Source: Bacteroidales bacterium (GTDB taxonomy: Bacteria > Bacteroidota > Bacteroidia > Bacteroidales > UBA932). Taken from it: DNA of 45,310 nt. The notes under the pieces are model-generated. The model had not been told where the DNA came from. It did not search any database and saw only the letters and a program-made list of their open reading frames with translations. A program made the translations under genes and the position numbers. This document shows positions 16,839-26,007 of this stretch, piece by piece. The stretch lies in assembly GCA_016290385.1 (NCBI GenBank), contig JAEETO010000008.1:1-45310 (forward strand), in the 5' to 3' direction. How positions within the stretch are numbered: the stretch's first letter is position 1; the number at the start of each line of letters is the position of its first letter.

Positions 16839-17831
16839 ATGAGCACCTATCGACTAACTGTGGTAATGTACCATTACGTACGTGATTTGCAAAATTCACG
16901 TTATCCTCAAATCAAAGGATGTGACATACGTTTGTTCAAGGAACAGATACAGTTCCTGAAGAAGCATTATCACATGGCAACGGTAGAAGAAGTTCTGGAT
17001 GCCTATTATTCAAACAAGGCGCTCCCCGACCATTCCGTGCTTCTTACTTTTGATGACGCATACAAGGATCATTTCGAGTACGTTTTCCCGGTACTGGAAC
17101 ATGAACATATTCAAGGAGCTTTTTATCCTCCCGTCAAAGCCGTTACTGAGCATACGGTTCTTGACGTGAACAAGATTCATTTCATCCTTGCATCAACACC
17201 CCCCGCACGTTTTGACAATCTTCTCCATGAAGTGCGCCTGCTGCTTGACAAGTATCGCGACGAGTATCATCTGGATTCCTATGAGCATTACTTCAACAAA
17301 CTTGCAACCTTCGACAGATTTGATTCAAAAGAAGTTCTGTTTTTCAAAAGATTGCTTCAGGTTGAATTGCCCGAGAAATTAAGGAATACGATTACCGATG
17401 AACTGTTCGTCAAGATTGTCGGAATTGATGAGAGTTCTTTCAGCCGTGAATTGTATATGAGTATCGATCAGATCAAATGCATGGTTGATTGCGGAATGCA
17501 TATCGGCTCACACGGATATGACCATTACTGGCTGTCTTCATTGCCCAAAGAAAAACAGGAATTTGAAATTGCCAAGTCCATCGAGTTTATCGGAATGGTC
17601 GGTGGGGATCCGGAGAATTGGACTATCTGCTATCCTTATGGAGATTATAATCAGGATACAATTGATTTGCTGAAAGAACACGGTTGCAAAATGGGACTCT
17701 GTACCCGCGTGGATATTGCCACATTGGATCGCGATATGCAAGACAGTATCTTCAAACTTCCTCGCCTGGATGTAAACGATCTTCCGAAAGATGCCCATGC
17801 CAAACCGAATAAATGGTACGAAATAGGATGA
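16839..17831 (+). CDS. NodB-fold polysaccharide/sugar deacetylase
   Basis: The 330-residue protein begins with the MYHYV motif common in NodB-type (carbohydrate esterase 4) deacetylases. It contains LLTFDDAYKDH with the catalytic Asp pair (Asp72, Asp73) and the metal-binding SHGYDHYW further on, followed by ICYPYGDYNQDTI. These give the Asp-His-His metal site of metal-dependent N-deacetylases. There is no signal peptide, so it should act in the cytosol on a nucleotide or free sugar rather than on exported polymer. It starts 3 nt after the acyltransferase-like gene and overlaps the NeuD-like gene by 4 nt. An inferred role is to remove an N-acetyl group so that another acyl group can be installed. 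Confidence 0.85.
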   Translation: MSTYRLTVVMYHYVRDLQNSRYPQIKGCDIRLFKEQIQFLKKHYHMATVEEVLDAYYSNKALPDHSVLLTFDDAYKDHFEYVFPVLEHEHIQGAFYPPVKAVTEHTVLDVNKIHFILASTPPARFDNLLHEVRLLLDKYRDEYHLDSYEHYFNKLATFDRFDSKEVLFFKRLLQVELPEKLRNTITDELFVKIVGIDESSFSRELYMSIDQIKCMVDCGMHIGSHGYDHYWLSSLPKEKQEFEIAKSIEFIGMVGGDPENWTICYPYGDYNQDTIDLLKEHGCKMGLCTRVDIATLDRDMQDSIFKLPRLDVNDLPKDAHAKPNKWYEIG

Positions 17832-18463
17832 ATTCTCTGATTCTTGTTGGTGGTGGCGGACACTGCAAATCCGTGATAGAAGCGGCCGAGAGCGCCGGAT
17901 ACCATATTCTCGGCGTGCTGGACCTTCCTGAAAATGCTGGCAAGAGAATCCTCTCCGCCAAAGTCATCGGAACAGACGATGACATTCCTTATTATGTTGA
18001 TAAGGCCTCATTTGTCGTTACCGTCGGCTTTATCACGGATCCGGATATCCGGATCAGGCTCTTCAATCGAATCAAGGAGTCCGGTGGCCAACTGGCGACG
18101 GTGATAGCATCAACGGCATATGTCTCCAAGTATGCCACGATTGGTGAAGGAACGGTGGTACTGCACCAGGCCTTTGTAAATGCAGATGCACAGATCGGCA
18201 AAAACGTGATTTTGAATACGGCCACCAACATTGAACACGATGCCGTGATCGGCGACCATTGCCATATCTCAACAGGGACCATGGTAAACGGTGCTTGCAA
18301 GATAGGTGACCGCTGCTTCATCGGCAGTCAGTCTGTACTTGCACATTGCATCTCAATAGGAGAGGATATCATCGTCAGTGGCGGGTCATTCGTCCGGAAG
18401 ACCATCACAGAAAAAGGCATTTATTCCGGGAATCCCGCCGTTTTGAAAGTCAAGGCCTTATGA
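17828..18463 (+). CDS. NeuD/PglD-family sugar O- or N-acetyltransferase (LegH-like)
   Basis: The 211-residue protein has an N-terminal nucleotide-sugar-binding domain (MNSLILVGGGGHCKSVIEA) and a C-terminal left-handed beta helix of hexapeptide repeats (from about residue 95, for example IGEGTVVLHQAFVNADAQIG and IGDRCFIGSQSVLAH). This is the layout of PglD and NeuD. In a legionaminic pathway the homologue LegH acetylates the 4-amino group made by LegC. NeuD in sialic acid clusters is O-acetylating, so the call cannot separate these. The frame opens five codons upstream at 17813, but the ATG at 17828 gives the canonical start and the common ATGA overlap with the deacetylase stop. It overlaps the neuB-type gene by 4 nt as well. 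Confidence 0.86.
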   Translation: MNSLILVGGGGHCKSVIEAAESAGYHILGVLDLPENAGKRILSAKVIGTDDDIPYYVDKASFVVTVGFITDPDIRIRLFNRIKESGGQLATVIASTAYVSKYATIGEGTVVLHQAFVNADAQIGKNVILNTATNIEHDAVIGDHCHISTGTMVNGACKIGDRCFIGSQSVLAHCISIGEDIIVSGGSFVRKTITEKGIYSGNPAVLKVKAL

Positions 18464-19470
18464 AGCATACCATCATCATTGCAGAAGCCGGTGTGAACCA
18501 CAATGGTTCCCTTGAACTGGCCAAACAGCTGGTTGACAACGCCGTGTCTGCAGGAGCGGACTATATCAAGTTCCAAACTTTCAAAACAGCCAATCTCGTC
18601 ACGAAAAGCGCAAGGCAGGCCGAATACCAGAAAAATAATGTCGGGAGCCCGGATGACAGTCAATACCAGATGCTCAAGAAACTTGAACTGTCCGCCAGGG
18701 ATCATGAGATCTTGATTCAATATTGCCAGGATCGGAATATCAGGTTCTTCTCTACGGCATTTGATTTTGACAGCATCCATTATCTTCATTCCCTTCATTT
18801 GGGATTATGGAAGATTCCCTCTGGAGAAGTAACCAATCTCCCCTTCTTGAAACGGATCGCCGCCTTTAATGAAAAAACGATCCTTAGTACAGGCATGTGT
18901 GAGATGGAGGATGTACGGGCTGCCGTGGACATCTTATATAAAAATGGTTTGTCAAAAGACAATTTGATTCTGCTGCATTGCAACACAGAATATCCGACTC
19001 CCTTCGAAGATGTCAACCTCCTGGCGATGGATGCGCTTCGGAAAGAATTCGGCGTTGAAGTGGGGTATAGTGACCATACCAGAGGCATTGAAGTTCCGAT
19101 TGCAGCAGTAGCCTTAGGAGCAGCAGTAATAGAAAAACACTTTACTCTTGACCGGAGCATGGCCGGTCCTGACCACAAGGCCAGTCTGGAACCTGACGAG
19201 TTGAAAGCGATGGTATACGCCATCCGCAACGTCGAGAAAGCCATTGCCGGTGACGGAACCAAGCACGTGAGCGAAAGTGAACGCAAGAATATCGCCATTG
19301 CCCGTAAAAGCATCGTGGCAGCTCGTGCCATAAAGAAAGGAGAGCGACTCTGCGAAGAAAACCTGACTGTCAAGCGACCTGGGACGGGGCTCTCCCCCAT
19401 GCTTTGGGAAGATGTGATCGGGACCATGGCTGTCCGCGATTTCATGGAAGATGAATTGATTGAAGTATGA
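18460..19470 (+). CDS. legI: Nonulosonate synthase, NeuB/LegI family
   Basis: The 336-residue enzyme condenses a 6-carbon N-acyl-mannosamine-type sugar with phosphoenolpyruvate to give a nine-carbon nonulosonic acid. The N terminus IIIAEAGVNHNGSLELAKQL is the family hallmark. The barrel carries KFQTFKTANLVTK and the substrate-binding HCNTEYPTP. A C-terminal antifreeze-like SAF domain begins near SIVAARAIKKGERLCEENL and ends in DFMEDELIEV. The frame extends 38 codons upstream inside the neuD-type gene, but the ATG at 18460 begins the conserved sequence and overlaps the previous stop by 4 nt. Sialic-acid and legionaminic-acid synthases are close relatives. I favour legionaminic because of the legB-legC partners. 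It overlaps the epimerase gene by 4 nt. Confidence 0.92.
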   Translation: MKHTIIIAEAGVNHNGSLELAKQLVDNAVSAGADYIKFQTFKTANLVTKSARQAEYQKNNVGSPDDSQYQMLKKLELSARDHEILIQYCQDRNIRFFSTAFDFDSIHYLHSLHLGLWKIPSGEVTNLPFLKRIAAFNEKTILSTGMCEMEDVRAAVDILYKNGLSKDNLILLHCNTEYPTPFEDVNLLAMDALRKEFGVEVGYSDHTRGIEVPIAAVALGAAVIEKHFTLDRSMAGPDHKASLEPDELKAMVYAIRNVEKAIAGDGTKHVSESERKNIAIARKSIVAARAIKKGERLCEENLTVKRPGTGLSPMLWEDVIGTMAVRDFMEDELIEV

Positions 19471-20633
19471 GAAAGATTTGCGTAGTAACGGGGACACGGG
19501 CAGAATATGGCTTGTTGCGTCGTCTGATGCGACTGATCCAGGAGTCGCAGGACACATGTCTACAAGTCATCGCCACCAATATGCACCTGAGCCCGAAATT
19601 CGGCAATACCTATCAGGAAATAGAAAAAGACGGTTTTTCCATTGACTATAAGATTCCCATCCTTGACGAGGATGGAAACGATGATACTGTCAGCACAGTC
19701 AAGTCCATGGCAAAAGCGCTGACTGGCTTTGCAGACGCTTTCCATGCCTTAAAGCCGGATATGATCGTGGTTTTGGGGGATCGTTACGAAATACTGGCTG
19801 CCGCCGAAGCCGCCTTGATTGAACGCATCCCCATTGCACATATCCACGGCGGAGAGCTTACAGAAGGCGCAATTGATGATGCTATCCGACACAGTATCAC
19901 CAAGATGAGCCATCTGCATTTCACATCTACCGAGCAATACAGAAAACGTGTCATTCAGTTGGGAGAACAACCTGAAAGCGTTTTTTACGTCGGGGCACTT
20001 GGCGTGGAAAATATCAAGACTATGGAATTATTGGACAAGAAAGATATTGAGGAGCAAATCGGTTTCAGGATTGACAATGATACGATTCTTGTGACCTATC
20101 ATCCCGTAACGCAGGGCAAGCTCACCGCCGCACAAGATATCAATGATTTCCTGGCCGCACTTGAAGAGCGAAAAGACCTGCGCATGATCTTCACGATGCC
20201 CAATAGCGATCCTGGCGGCAAGGCCATTGCAGATGCCATTGCTTCTTTCGTAAAGAATAATTCCGACAGGGCTAAGGCCTTCAAATCACTGGGTGTGCTT
20301 CGCTATCTTTCCGTGATGAAATATGTGGCCGCAGTAGCAGGAAATAGCTCAAGCGGCCTTTTGGAAGCCCCGTCATTCGGCATACCCTCCCTGGATATCG
20401 GAGACCGCCAGAACGGGCGTATCGCCGCTGAGAGTGTTTTTCATTGCAATTCAGATAAGACGTCCATCCTGAATGGGCTTGAACAAGTGCTGTCACAATC
20501 ATTTCGAAAGAAGGCACAGACCGTTCACAATCCTTACGAAAAGAAGAATACAGCGAAGGACATATTTCAGATAATCAGCACTTTTCCGCTGGAGAACCTG
20601 AATCAGAAACATTTTTACGACTATTCATACTGA
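19467..20633 (+). CDS. legG: Hydrolysing nucleotide-sugar 2-epimerase, NeuC/LegG family
   Basis: The 388-residue GT-B-fold enzyme removes the nucleotide and inverts C2 to give the manno-configured sugar used by the synthase. The start MRKICVVTGTRAEYGLLRRL is diagnostic of the hydrolysing type. Further signatures are VLGDRYEIL, IAHIHGGELTEGAIDDAIRH and NSSSGLLEAPSFGIPSLDIG. Together with LegI it makes the 9-carbon precursor. The ATGA overlap with legI fixes the start at 19467. In sialic-acid pathways the same family uses UDP-GlcNAc. Here a 2,4-diacetamido-trideoxy-glucose linked to a nucleotide is more likely, from the genes around it. Confidence 0.92.
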   Translation: MRKICVVTGTRAEYGLLRRLMRLIQESQDTCLQVIATNMHLSPKFGNTYQEIEKDGFSIDYKIPILDEDGNDDTVSTVKSMAKALTGFADAFHALKPDMIVVLGDRYEILAAAEAALIERIPIAHIHGGELTEGAIDDAIRHSITKMSHLHFTSTEQYRKRVIQLGEQPESVFYVGALGVENIKTMELLDKKDIEEQIGFRIDNDTILVTYHPVTQGKLTAAQDINDFLAALEERKDLRMIFTMPNSDPGGKAIADAIASFVKNNSDRAKAFKSLGVLRYLSVMKYVAAVAGNSSSGLLEAPSFGIPSLDIGDRQNGRIAAESVFHCNSDKTSILNGLEQVLSQSFRKKAQTVHNPYEKKNTAKDIFQIISTFPLENLNQKHFYDYSY

Positions 20634-20641
20634 TTTTGCCC

Positions 20642-21688
20642 ATGGTTGATTTAAAATACATTATTTCACAGGAGAAGAGCCTTCTGGAAGCGCTTGGACA
20701 ACTTAACGATATTGGAAAGGGACCATTGTGCCTCTTTGTGGTAGACCAGAACGGCAAAATGGTTGGAACCCTTACTGACGGTGATTCCCGCAGGGCACTC
20801 ATAAAAGGATCTTCGGTCAATGACAGCGTTTCATCCGCGATGAACCGGAATTTCAACTGTCTGCATGAAGGAGTAGATGATGACGTCATCCATCTTCGCC
20901 AGCAACGGGATATGAAAATGAAACTGGTCCCTGTCCTGGACGGCAACGATCATATCGTAGAAATCATTGACCTTGAACGTTGCATCACGAAGCTGCCCAT
21001 AGATGCCGTAATGATGGCCGGGGGAAAGGGAGAGAGGTTACGTCCGCTCACATTGACTACCCCGAAGCCTCTTCTACCCGTCGGAGGAAAAGCCATCATT
21101 GACTATAACGTAGAACGTCTTGCTTCGTATGGGGTAACCGACATCGCTGTCACGGTCAATTATCTGCACGAACAAATCGAAGAACACTTTTCAAAGGAAA
21201 TCAAAGGAATCAAGGTAACGTGTGTGCGAGAGCCACAGTTTCTGGGCACAATCGGTTCACTCAAGTTTGTGGAGAAATTTCATCATGATATCATCTTGTT
21301 GATGAACTCGGATTTATTTACCAACCTGAACTATGAGGATTTTTATTTGCATTTCGCACGTCATGACGCAGACATGTCCGTGGCGACAATCCCCTATTCG
21401 GTGAATATCCCTTACGGCATCTTTGATTTGGATGGAAGAGATATTCGGGGAATCAAGGAAAAACCCTCTTACAATTACTATGCAAACGCCGGTATCTATC
21501 TGTTGAAGAAAGAACTTGTAGATTATATCCCTGACGGGACTTTCTTCAATACAACAGATTTGATCGAAAAGATGATATCAATGGGGAAACGCGTCATCCG
21601 TTTTCCCATTACCGGATACTGGATTGATATCGGAAGAGCTGAAGATTATAAAAAAGCGCAAGAATTAGTTAATCATCTGCAATTTTAA
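20642..21688 (+). CDS. ptmE: CBS-domain sugar-phosphate nucleotidyltransferase (PtmE-like)
   Basis: The 348-residue protein joins two parts. Residues 1-115 are a CBS-type regulatory module (GPLCLFVVDQNGKMVGTLTD, then RRALIKGSSVNDSVSSAM). From residue 120 there is a sugar-1-phosphate nucleotidyltransferase with the pyrophosphorylase loop VMMAGGKGERLRPLTLTTPK and the ending YWIDIGRAEDYKKA. This fusion matches Campylobacter PtmE, which makes GDP-GlcN, the entry step of its GDP-based legionaminic pathway. A nucleotide choice of GDP is therefore likely here but not provable by eye. The ORF can start at TTG 20636. I prefer ATG 20642, 8 nt after the legG stop. The CBS module suggests control by an adenine nucleotide. 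Confidence 0.88.
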   Translation: MVDLKYIISQEKSLLEALGQLNDIGKGPLCLFVVDQNGKMVGTLTDGDSRRALIKGSSVNDSVSSAMNRNFNCLHEGVDDDVIHLRQQRDMKMKLVPVLDGNDHIVEIIDLERCITKLPIDAVMMAGGKGERLRPLTLTTPKPLLPVGGKAIIDYNVERLASYGVTDIAVTVNYLHEQIEEHFSKEIKGIKVTCVREPQFLGTIGSLKFVEKFHHDIILLMNSDLFTNLNYEDFYLHFARHDADMSVATIPYSVNIPYGIFDLDGRDIRGIKEKPSYNYYANAGIYLLKKELVDYIPDGTFFNTTDLIEKMISMGKRVIRFPITGYWIDIGRAEDYKKAQELVNHLQF

Positions 21689-21691
21689 TTT

Positions 21692-22426
21692 ATGTACAAA
21701 GGACAAAAAATTCTGGCCATCGTACCTGCAAGAGGCGGAAGCAAGGGACTGCCCGGGAAAAATATCCGTCCACTTCTTGGAAAACCGTTGATTGGCTGGT
21801 CTATCGAACAAGCCAAAGCCAGCCAATATATCGACCGTATCTTTATTTCAACTGATAGTCAGGAAATTGCAGATATGGCCAAACCTTATCTGGAAGGGCA
21901 GGACATCGAACTCCGACCGCCGGAGCTTGCTACGGATACAGCCCCTTCCAGCGCTTTCATTGCGTATACAATCAACAAACTGAAAAACGAAGGCGAATCC
22001 TTCGATTATATCATTCTTCTTGAGCCGACATCTCCGCTTCGCGACGTTTACGACATCGACCATTCCATCGAGATGCTTCTGGATCATCCTGTAGCGGAGA
22101 GTTTGCTGAGTGTCGTCCGGGCAGAAGACGCCAATCCGTCCTTTATGGTTACCATTTCCGACAACGGACTGATGAAGCCCTATCTGGCCGACACCGTAGG
22201 CGGAATGAGACGGCAGGATATCAATGACGTATATTACTTTGAAGGAACCGTCTACATCAGCAAATGCAGCACTTTTTTAGAAAAAAGAACTTTTCTTCAC
22301 AAAAAAACACTATCTTACGTCGTTCCGAAATGGAAGAGTTTTGAGATAGACGACATGACTGATTTTATCATCATTGAAGCCTTGATGCGCGAAAAGATGA
22401 ATGGTACTTTTAGCAAACATAATTAG
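21692..22426 (+). CDS. legF: CMP-nonulosonate cytidylyltransferase (NeuA/LegF family)
   Basis: The 244-residue enzyme activates the nine-carbon sugar as its CMP derivative, the donor for the transferases. The signature KILAIVPARGGSKGLPGKNI near the N terminus is the CTP-binding motif. Other family segments are FISTDSQEIADMA, ILLEPTSPLRDVYDID and the metal-binding region KSFEIDDMTDFIIIEALM. There is no C-terminal phosphatase or hydrolase extension. It lies 3 nt after ptmE and 8 nt before the next gene. Sequence alone does not separate CMP-sialate from CMP-legionaminate synthases. The choice follows the pathway context. Confidence 0.92.
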   Translation: MYKGQKILAIVPARGGSKGLPGKNIRPLLGKPLIGWSIEQAKASQYIDRIFISTDSQEIADMAKPYLEGQDIELRPPELATDTAPSSAFIAYTINKLKNEGESFDYIILLEPTSPLRDVYDIDHSIEMLLDHPVAESLLSVVRAEDANPSFMVTISDNGLMKPYLADTVGGMRRQDINDVYYFEGTVYISKCSTFLEKRTFLHKKTLSYVVPKWKSFEIDDMTDFIIIEALMREKMNGTFSKHN

Positions 22427-22434
22427 TTTACAAT

Positions 22435-23727
22435 ATGAATTATAGTGAGAGACTGAATCATGTGATTCCAGGAGGCTGCCACACCTACAGCCGCGGGGAC
22501 GATCAGTATCCCGAAAACGCCCCTCAGATTTTTGAGAGAGGCGAAGGTGCATACCTTTATACGCCCGAAGGCAAGAAACTGCTTGACTACGGAATGGCCC
22601 TCCGCGCTGTTACTTTGGGCTATGCAAACAAGAAAGTCAATGAGGCTGCCGTTGAAGGCATGATGAAGGGCAACAACCTCACCCGGGCGTCTGTCATCGA
22701 GTTGGAGGCTGCCGAAAAGCTGGCTGAGATCATTCCATCCGTGGACATGGTCAAGTTTGCGAAAAATGGATCCAATGTGACGACTGCTGCTACGAAAATT
22801 GCGCGCGCCTATACTGGCAGGAAATATATTGCCCGTTGCCTCGATCATCCGTTTTTCTCTTTTGATGACTGGTTCATCGGAGATACGCCTCTGACCCGTG
22901 GCATCCCCGAGGAATATCATTCTCTGACCATTAATTTCAAATATGACGACATTGCTTCTCTAAGAGCTTGTTTCGACAAGTATCCCGGTCAGATTGCCGG
23001 TGTCATCATGGAGGCAGCGACCGGTGCGCACCCTTCACCCGGCTATTTACAAGCTGTTCAGGATATGTGCCATAAAGAAGGCGCCTTGTTTATCATTGAC
23101 GAGATGATTACCGGTTTCCGCTGGCATTTACAAGGAGCACAGACTTATTATGGTATCCAACCCGACTTGAGCACCTTCGGAAAAGGCATGGCTAACGGAT
23201 TCTCCGTCGCCGCACTTGGCGGGAAGAGAGAATTTATGAAAGTAGGTGGCATCAAGGAATTGGGAATGGAACGCACTTTCCTGGTTTCGACCACTCACGG
23301 TGGAGAAATGTGTGCTTTGAATGCCTTCCTGGCAGCAGCCAAAATCTATCAGGAGCAGGATGTCATCGGACATTTATGGTCATATGGACAGAAACTGATT
23401 GATGGCATGAACGAAATCGCCAAAGAATTCGGCATCCAGGATTATTTCCAGGCGGTCGGCGTTCCTTGCTCTCCTAACTATATTACGAAGGACAAGACTG
23501 GGGCCGCATCCATGGCCTTCCGTACCCTTTATAGTCAGGAAATGATCAATAATGGCGTACTGATGCCATGGATCGCCATTTCTATGGCTCATGGCCAGGA
23601 GGAATTGGATATTACCTTGACTGCTGTGCGAAAAGCACTGAAGGTTTATGCTGCAGCTCTCGAAGAAGGCTATGAAAAATATCTGAAAGGCGCTGTCATC
23701 AAACCCGTGTTCAGGCGGTTTAATTAA
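22435..23727 (+). CDS. Class III PLP aminotransferase / glutamate-1-semialdehyde aminomutase-like
   Basis: The 430-residue protein has the class III aminotransferase fold seen in glutamate-1-semialdehyde 2,1-aminomutase. It opens with [20 protein letters not shown]. The cofactor-binding Asp222 lies in [12 protein letters not shown], and the Schiff-base Lys250 in [15 protein letters not shown]. HemL proper is unlikely because the gene is inside a sugar cluster with no haem genes. Relatives occur beside neuB-type genes in other bacteria, by memory. Its role could be a second amino-group transfer or a 1,2-amino shift on the sugar or on the acyl substituent. This is open. It lies 8 nt after legF and 7 nt before the SDR gene, which suggests they work in sequence. 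Confidence 0.85.
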   Translation: MNYSERLNHVIPGGCHTYSRGDDQYPENAPQIFERGEGAYLYTPEGKKLLDYGMALRAVTLGYANKKVNEAAVEGMMKGNNLTRASVIELEAAEKLAEIIPSVDMVKFAKNGSNVTTAATKIARAYTGRKYIARCLDHPFFSFDDWFIGDTPLTRGIPEEYHSLTINFKYDDIASLRACFDKYPGQIAGVIMEAATGAHPSPGYLQAVQDMCHKEGALFIIDEMITGFRWHLQGAQTYYGIQPDLSTFGKGMANGFSVAALGGKREFMKVGGIKELGMERTFLVSTTHGGEMCALNAFLAAAKIYQEQDVIGHLWSYGQKLIDGMNEIAKEFGIQDYFQAVGVPCSPNYITKDKTGAASMAFRTLYSQEMINNGVLMPWIAISMAHGQEELDITLTAVRKALKVYAAALEEGYEKYLKGAVIKPVFRRFN

Positions 23728-23734
23728 TGAAGCC

Positions 23735-24469
23735 ATGCTCAGCGACAAAATAGTCATCGTTGTTGGAGGCGGCGGCCTGATTGGACGGGAGATTGTGAAG
23801 GATGCCCGGAAGAAACATGCCACTGTCATCAATTGCGATATCGTTTTTGACACGGATTGGGAAAAAGGAACTTATCATCTGGATGTTACTTCCACGTCGG
23901 CCATCGACAAGCTGATAGCCGACGTGGTAGAAAAATACGGCCGGATTGACGGTCTCGTGAACAGCGGTTATCCTCGGACAAAAGACTGGGGCGTCTTCTT
24001 CGAAGATATTCCCATGGATTCATGGCGAAAGAATGTCGAGTGGCAATTGAACAGTTGCTTTTACTTGTGCCAGAAGACACTGGAGGTCATGAAAAGACAA
24101 CAGTCCGGCTCTATCGTGAACTTTGGTTCCATTTACGGGGTCGTTGGAAACGATTTTACCATTTACGAAGGATATGGCGGAACCTCTCCCGCTGCCTATC
24201 CGGCCATCAAAGGCGGGATTATCAATTTCTCACGCTATCTCGCTTCTTACTTCGGCAAGTATGGTATCCGCGTGAATGTCGTTTCACCGGGCGGAATCAT
24301 TGACAAACAAAATCCTTCATTTATTGAACGATACAGCAACAAATCACCCCTCAAGCGTTTAGGCAGGCCTGAAGAGGTCGCTCCGGCTGTCAGTTTCCTT
24401 CTGTCTGACGAAGCTTCCTTCATCACGGGCCATAATCTGATGGTAGACGGTGGTTGGACAGCTATTTGA
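23735..24469 (+). CDS. Short-chain dehydrogenase/reductase, PtmA-like
   Basis: The 244-residue classical SDR carries [16 protein letters not shown] as its cofactor loop (residues 6-21) and the Ser132-Tyr155-Lys159 triad (NFGSIYG and AAYPAIK). Its C-terminal [16 protein letters not shown] is typical. It resembles PtmA, the SDR next to PtmB/LegF in the Campylobacter flagellin-modification locus, whose exact reaction is not settled as far as I know. Two roles can be pictured: oxidation or reduction of the nonulosonate, or reduction of the 3-oxoacyl group made by the cluster ketosynthase. The start at 23735 is 7 nt from the PLP-enzyme stop. The stop lies 7 nt before the first GT-like gene. Confidence 0.87.
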   Translation: MLSDKIVIVVGGGGLIGREIVKDARKKHATVINCDIVFDTDWEKGTYHLDVTSTSAIDKLIADVVEKYGRIDGLVNSGYPRTKDWGVFFEDIPMDSWRKNVEWQLNSCFYLCQKTLEVMKRQQSGSIVNFGSIYGVVGNDFTIYEGYGGTSPAAYPAIKGGIINFSRYLASYFGKYGIRVNVVSPGGIIDKQNPSFIERYSNKSPLKRLGRPEEVAPAVSFLLSDEASFITGHNLMVDGGWTAI

Positions 24470-24476
24470 TTCATCC

Positions 24477-26003
24477 ATGAAGTATTTGATCATTGTTCCT
24501 GAATGTTGCAGTTTCCTTTCACCTGCAGCTACAGCACAGCTCATAGACAATGCGCTGCAATATGCCGAGCAGGGTCATGAGGTAACGGTGACCTACTGTG
24601 ATGATTCCTCGCGGCACTATTGCTTCACTAATACCGATTGTTCCAAAGGTGTCTGCAAGATGTGCCGAAGCTATTTGCAGACTATCTTATCTTCCAGAGA
24701 GGTTCGCCGACACAAAGACATCCGTTGGATTGCATACAAGGATAACGGCCTGCCATTTCCCACCTTTGAATATGCATCGATGGAGGACATCAAGAAACTG
24801 AAATACAAGGGTGTATCCATCGGATATGCCGCATATTCAACTTTCTTGTCTTCCACTCGGAACCTCTATCCCAAAATCAATCCCGAATTCCGCGCTTATT
24901 TTGACAAGTTATTGGGAATTGCCTGCAAATATACGGACTTTACTTTAGGCATCATCGAGAACGACCGGCCTGATTTGATCTGCAGCATCAACAGCCGGTC
25001 CGTCTGTTCCCGGCCGTTATGGGATATCTCTCGAATGAAAGGAATTCAATACGATTGTTGGGAAGGAGCTTATAACAGAAGTAACCAATACTGCAAATTG
25101 TCGTTCGGTAACTCGACACCGCATGATCCCGAAACGAACAGACGCGTGATCGAGGAAAAATGGAACAAGTCCAGACTTCCTTTAGCGGACAGGATCAAGG
25201 TCGGCGAGGATTTTTTCCAGAAACGCCGCAATTCCATCCCGTCTGGCGATAAATTGTATGTCAAAGACCAGGTGCAGGGCCTGCTTCCGGAAGGATTCGA
25301 CCCGGCCAAGCACAATATCCTCATCCTCAACAGTTCGGAAGATGAATACGCAGCTCTCTACGAAGAATACGTAGAAGGCATTCCGTTCCGGGTCCAGTAT
25401 CCCGGTATCAAATACATCGCCGAATCTCTGTCTGATGATTCAAATTATCATCTCTACCTTAGGATCCATCCCAATCTCAAGGGCATTTCATACCTCTATC
25501 ATACCAAACTCTATGAACTGGCGGAAAAGAATCCCAATCTGACCGTCATTCCGCCAGACTCACCGGTTAGTACTTATTCCCTGATCGATGCCTGCGAAAA
25601 AGTGATGGTCTTCGGATCCACGACCGGACCCGAAGCCACCTATTGGGGGAAGCCAGTCATTCTCATGTCGAATTGCGCCTATCCACTGATCAACGTCAGT
25701 TACACACCACGCACGCCCGAAGAGGTTATCGAGCTGGTCAAGACCCCGGATCTCCCGCCAAAGGACCGGCTGCAAGCCATCAAGTTCGGCTACTATTACC
25801 TCAACGACGAGAATGAAGGTTACAAGTACTTCCATCCGTACAGGGACCACAAGAAACTGCTGGGCCGCAGCTTTGACTACCACAAGCTGGAAGCCGGACC
25901 CCTGCGCAGCAAGTGGCTCATCCTTCTGCAGACCGCCGGGAAGTATTTCTACTACAAACACCTGGACTACCCGCAGGAAGAGGATCCTGCACTATATGAA
26001 TAG
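24477..26003 (+). CDS. Cys-rich GT-B-like predicted glycosyltransferase, copy 1
   Basis: The 508-residue soluble protein looks like a two-domain GT-B enzyme. The N-terminal domain starts MKYLIIVPECCSF and has HEVTVTYCDDSSRHYCF, then TDCSKGVCKMCRSY, a run of cysteines that could bind metal. The C-terminal domain holds NILILNSSEDEYAAL, LRIHPNLKGISYLYH, and the nucleotide-sugar-type loop MVFGSTTGPEATYWGKPVIL, which resembles capsule-synthesis (KpsC/KpsS-like) and CDP-glycerol transferase C-terminal domains. It is a tandem paralogue of the next gene, with the same order of motifs. The frame opens 9 codons earlier at 24450, inside the SDR gene. ATG 24477 matches the start of the paralogue. The N-terminal part is AT-rich, while the last third approaches the GC-rich composition of the neighbour. 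Confidence 0.75.
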   Translation: MKYLIIVPECCSFLSPAATAQLIDNALQYAEQGHEVTVTYCDDSSRHYCFTNTDCSKGVCKMCRSYLQTILSSREVRRHKDIRWIAYKDNGLPFPTFEYASMEDIKKLKYKGVSIGYAAYSTFLSSTRNLYPKINPEFRAYFDKLLGIACKYTDFTLGIIENDRPDLICSINSRSVCSRPLWDISRMKGIQYDCWEGAYNRSNQYCKLSFGNSTPHDPETNRRVIEEKWNKSRLPLADRIKVGEDFFQKRRNSIPSGDKLYVKDQVQGLLPEGFDPAKHNILILNSSEDEYAALYEEYVEGIPFRVQYPGIKYIAESLSDDSNYHLYLRIHPNLKGISYLYHTKLYELAEKNPNLTVIPPDSPVSTYSLIDACEKVMVFGSTTGPEATYWGKPVILMSNCAYPLINVSYTPRTPEEVIELVKTPDLPPKDRLQAIKFGYYYLNDENEGYKYFHPYRDHKKLLGRSFDYHKLEAGPLRSKWLILLQTAGKYFYYKHLDYPQEEDPALYE

Positions 26004-26007
26004 CCCC

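Noticed and set aside
22435-23727. hemL (tetrapyrrole synthesis)
   Set aside because: The fold matches, but the gene is inside a sugar pathway and no other haem gene is near, so the symbol was not used.
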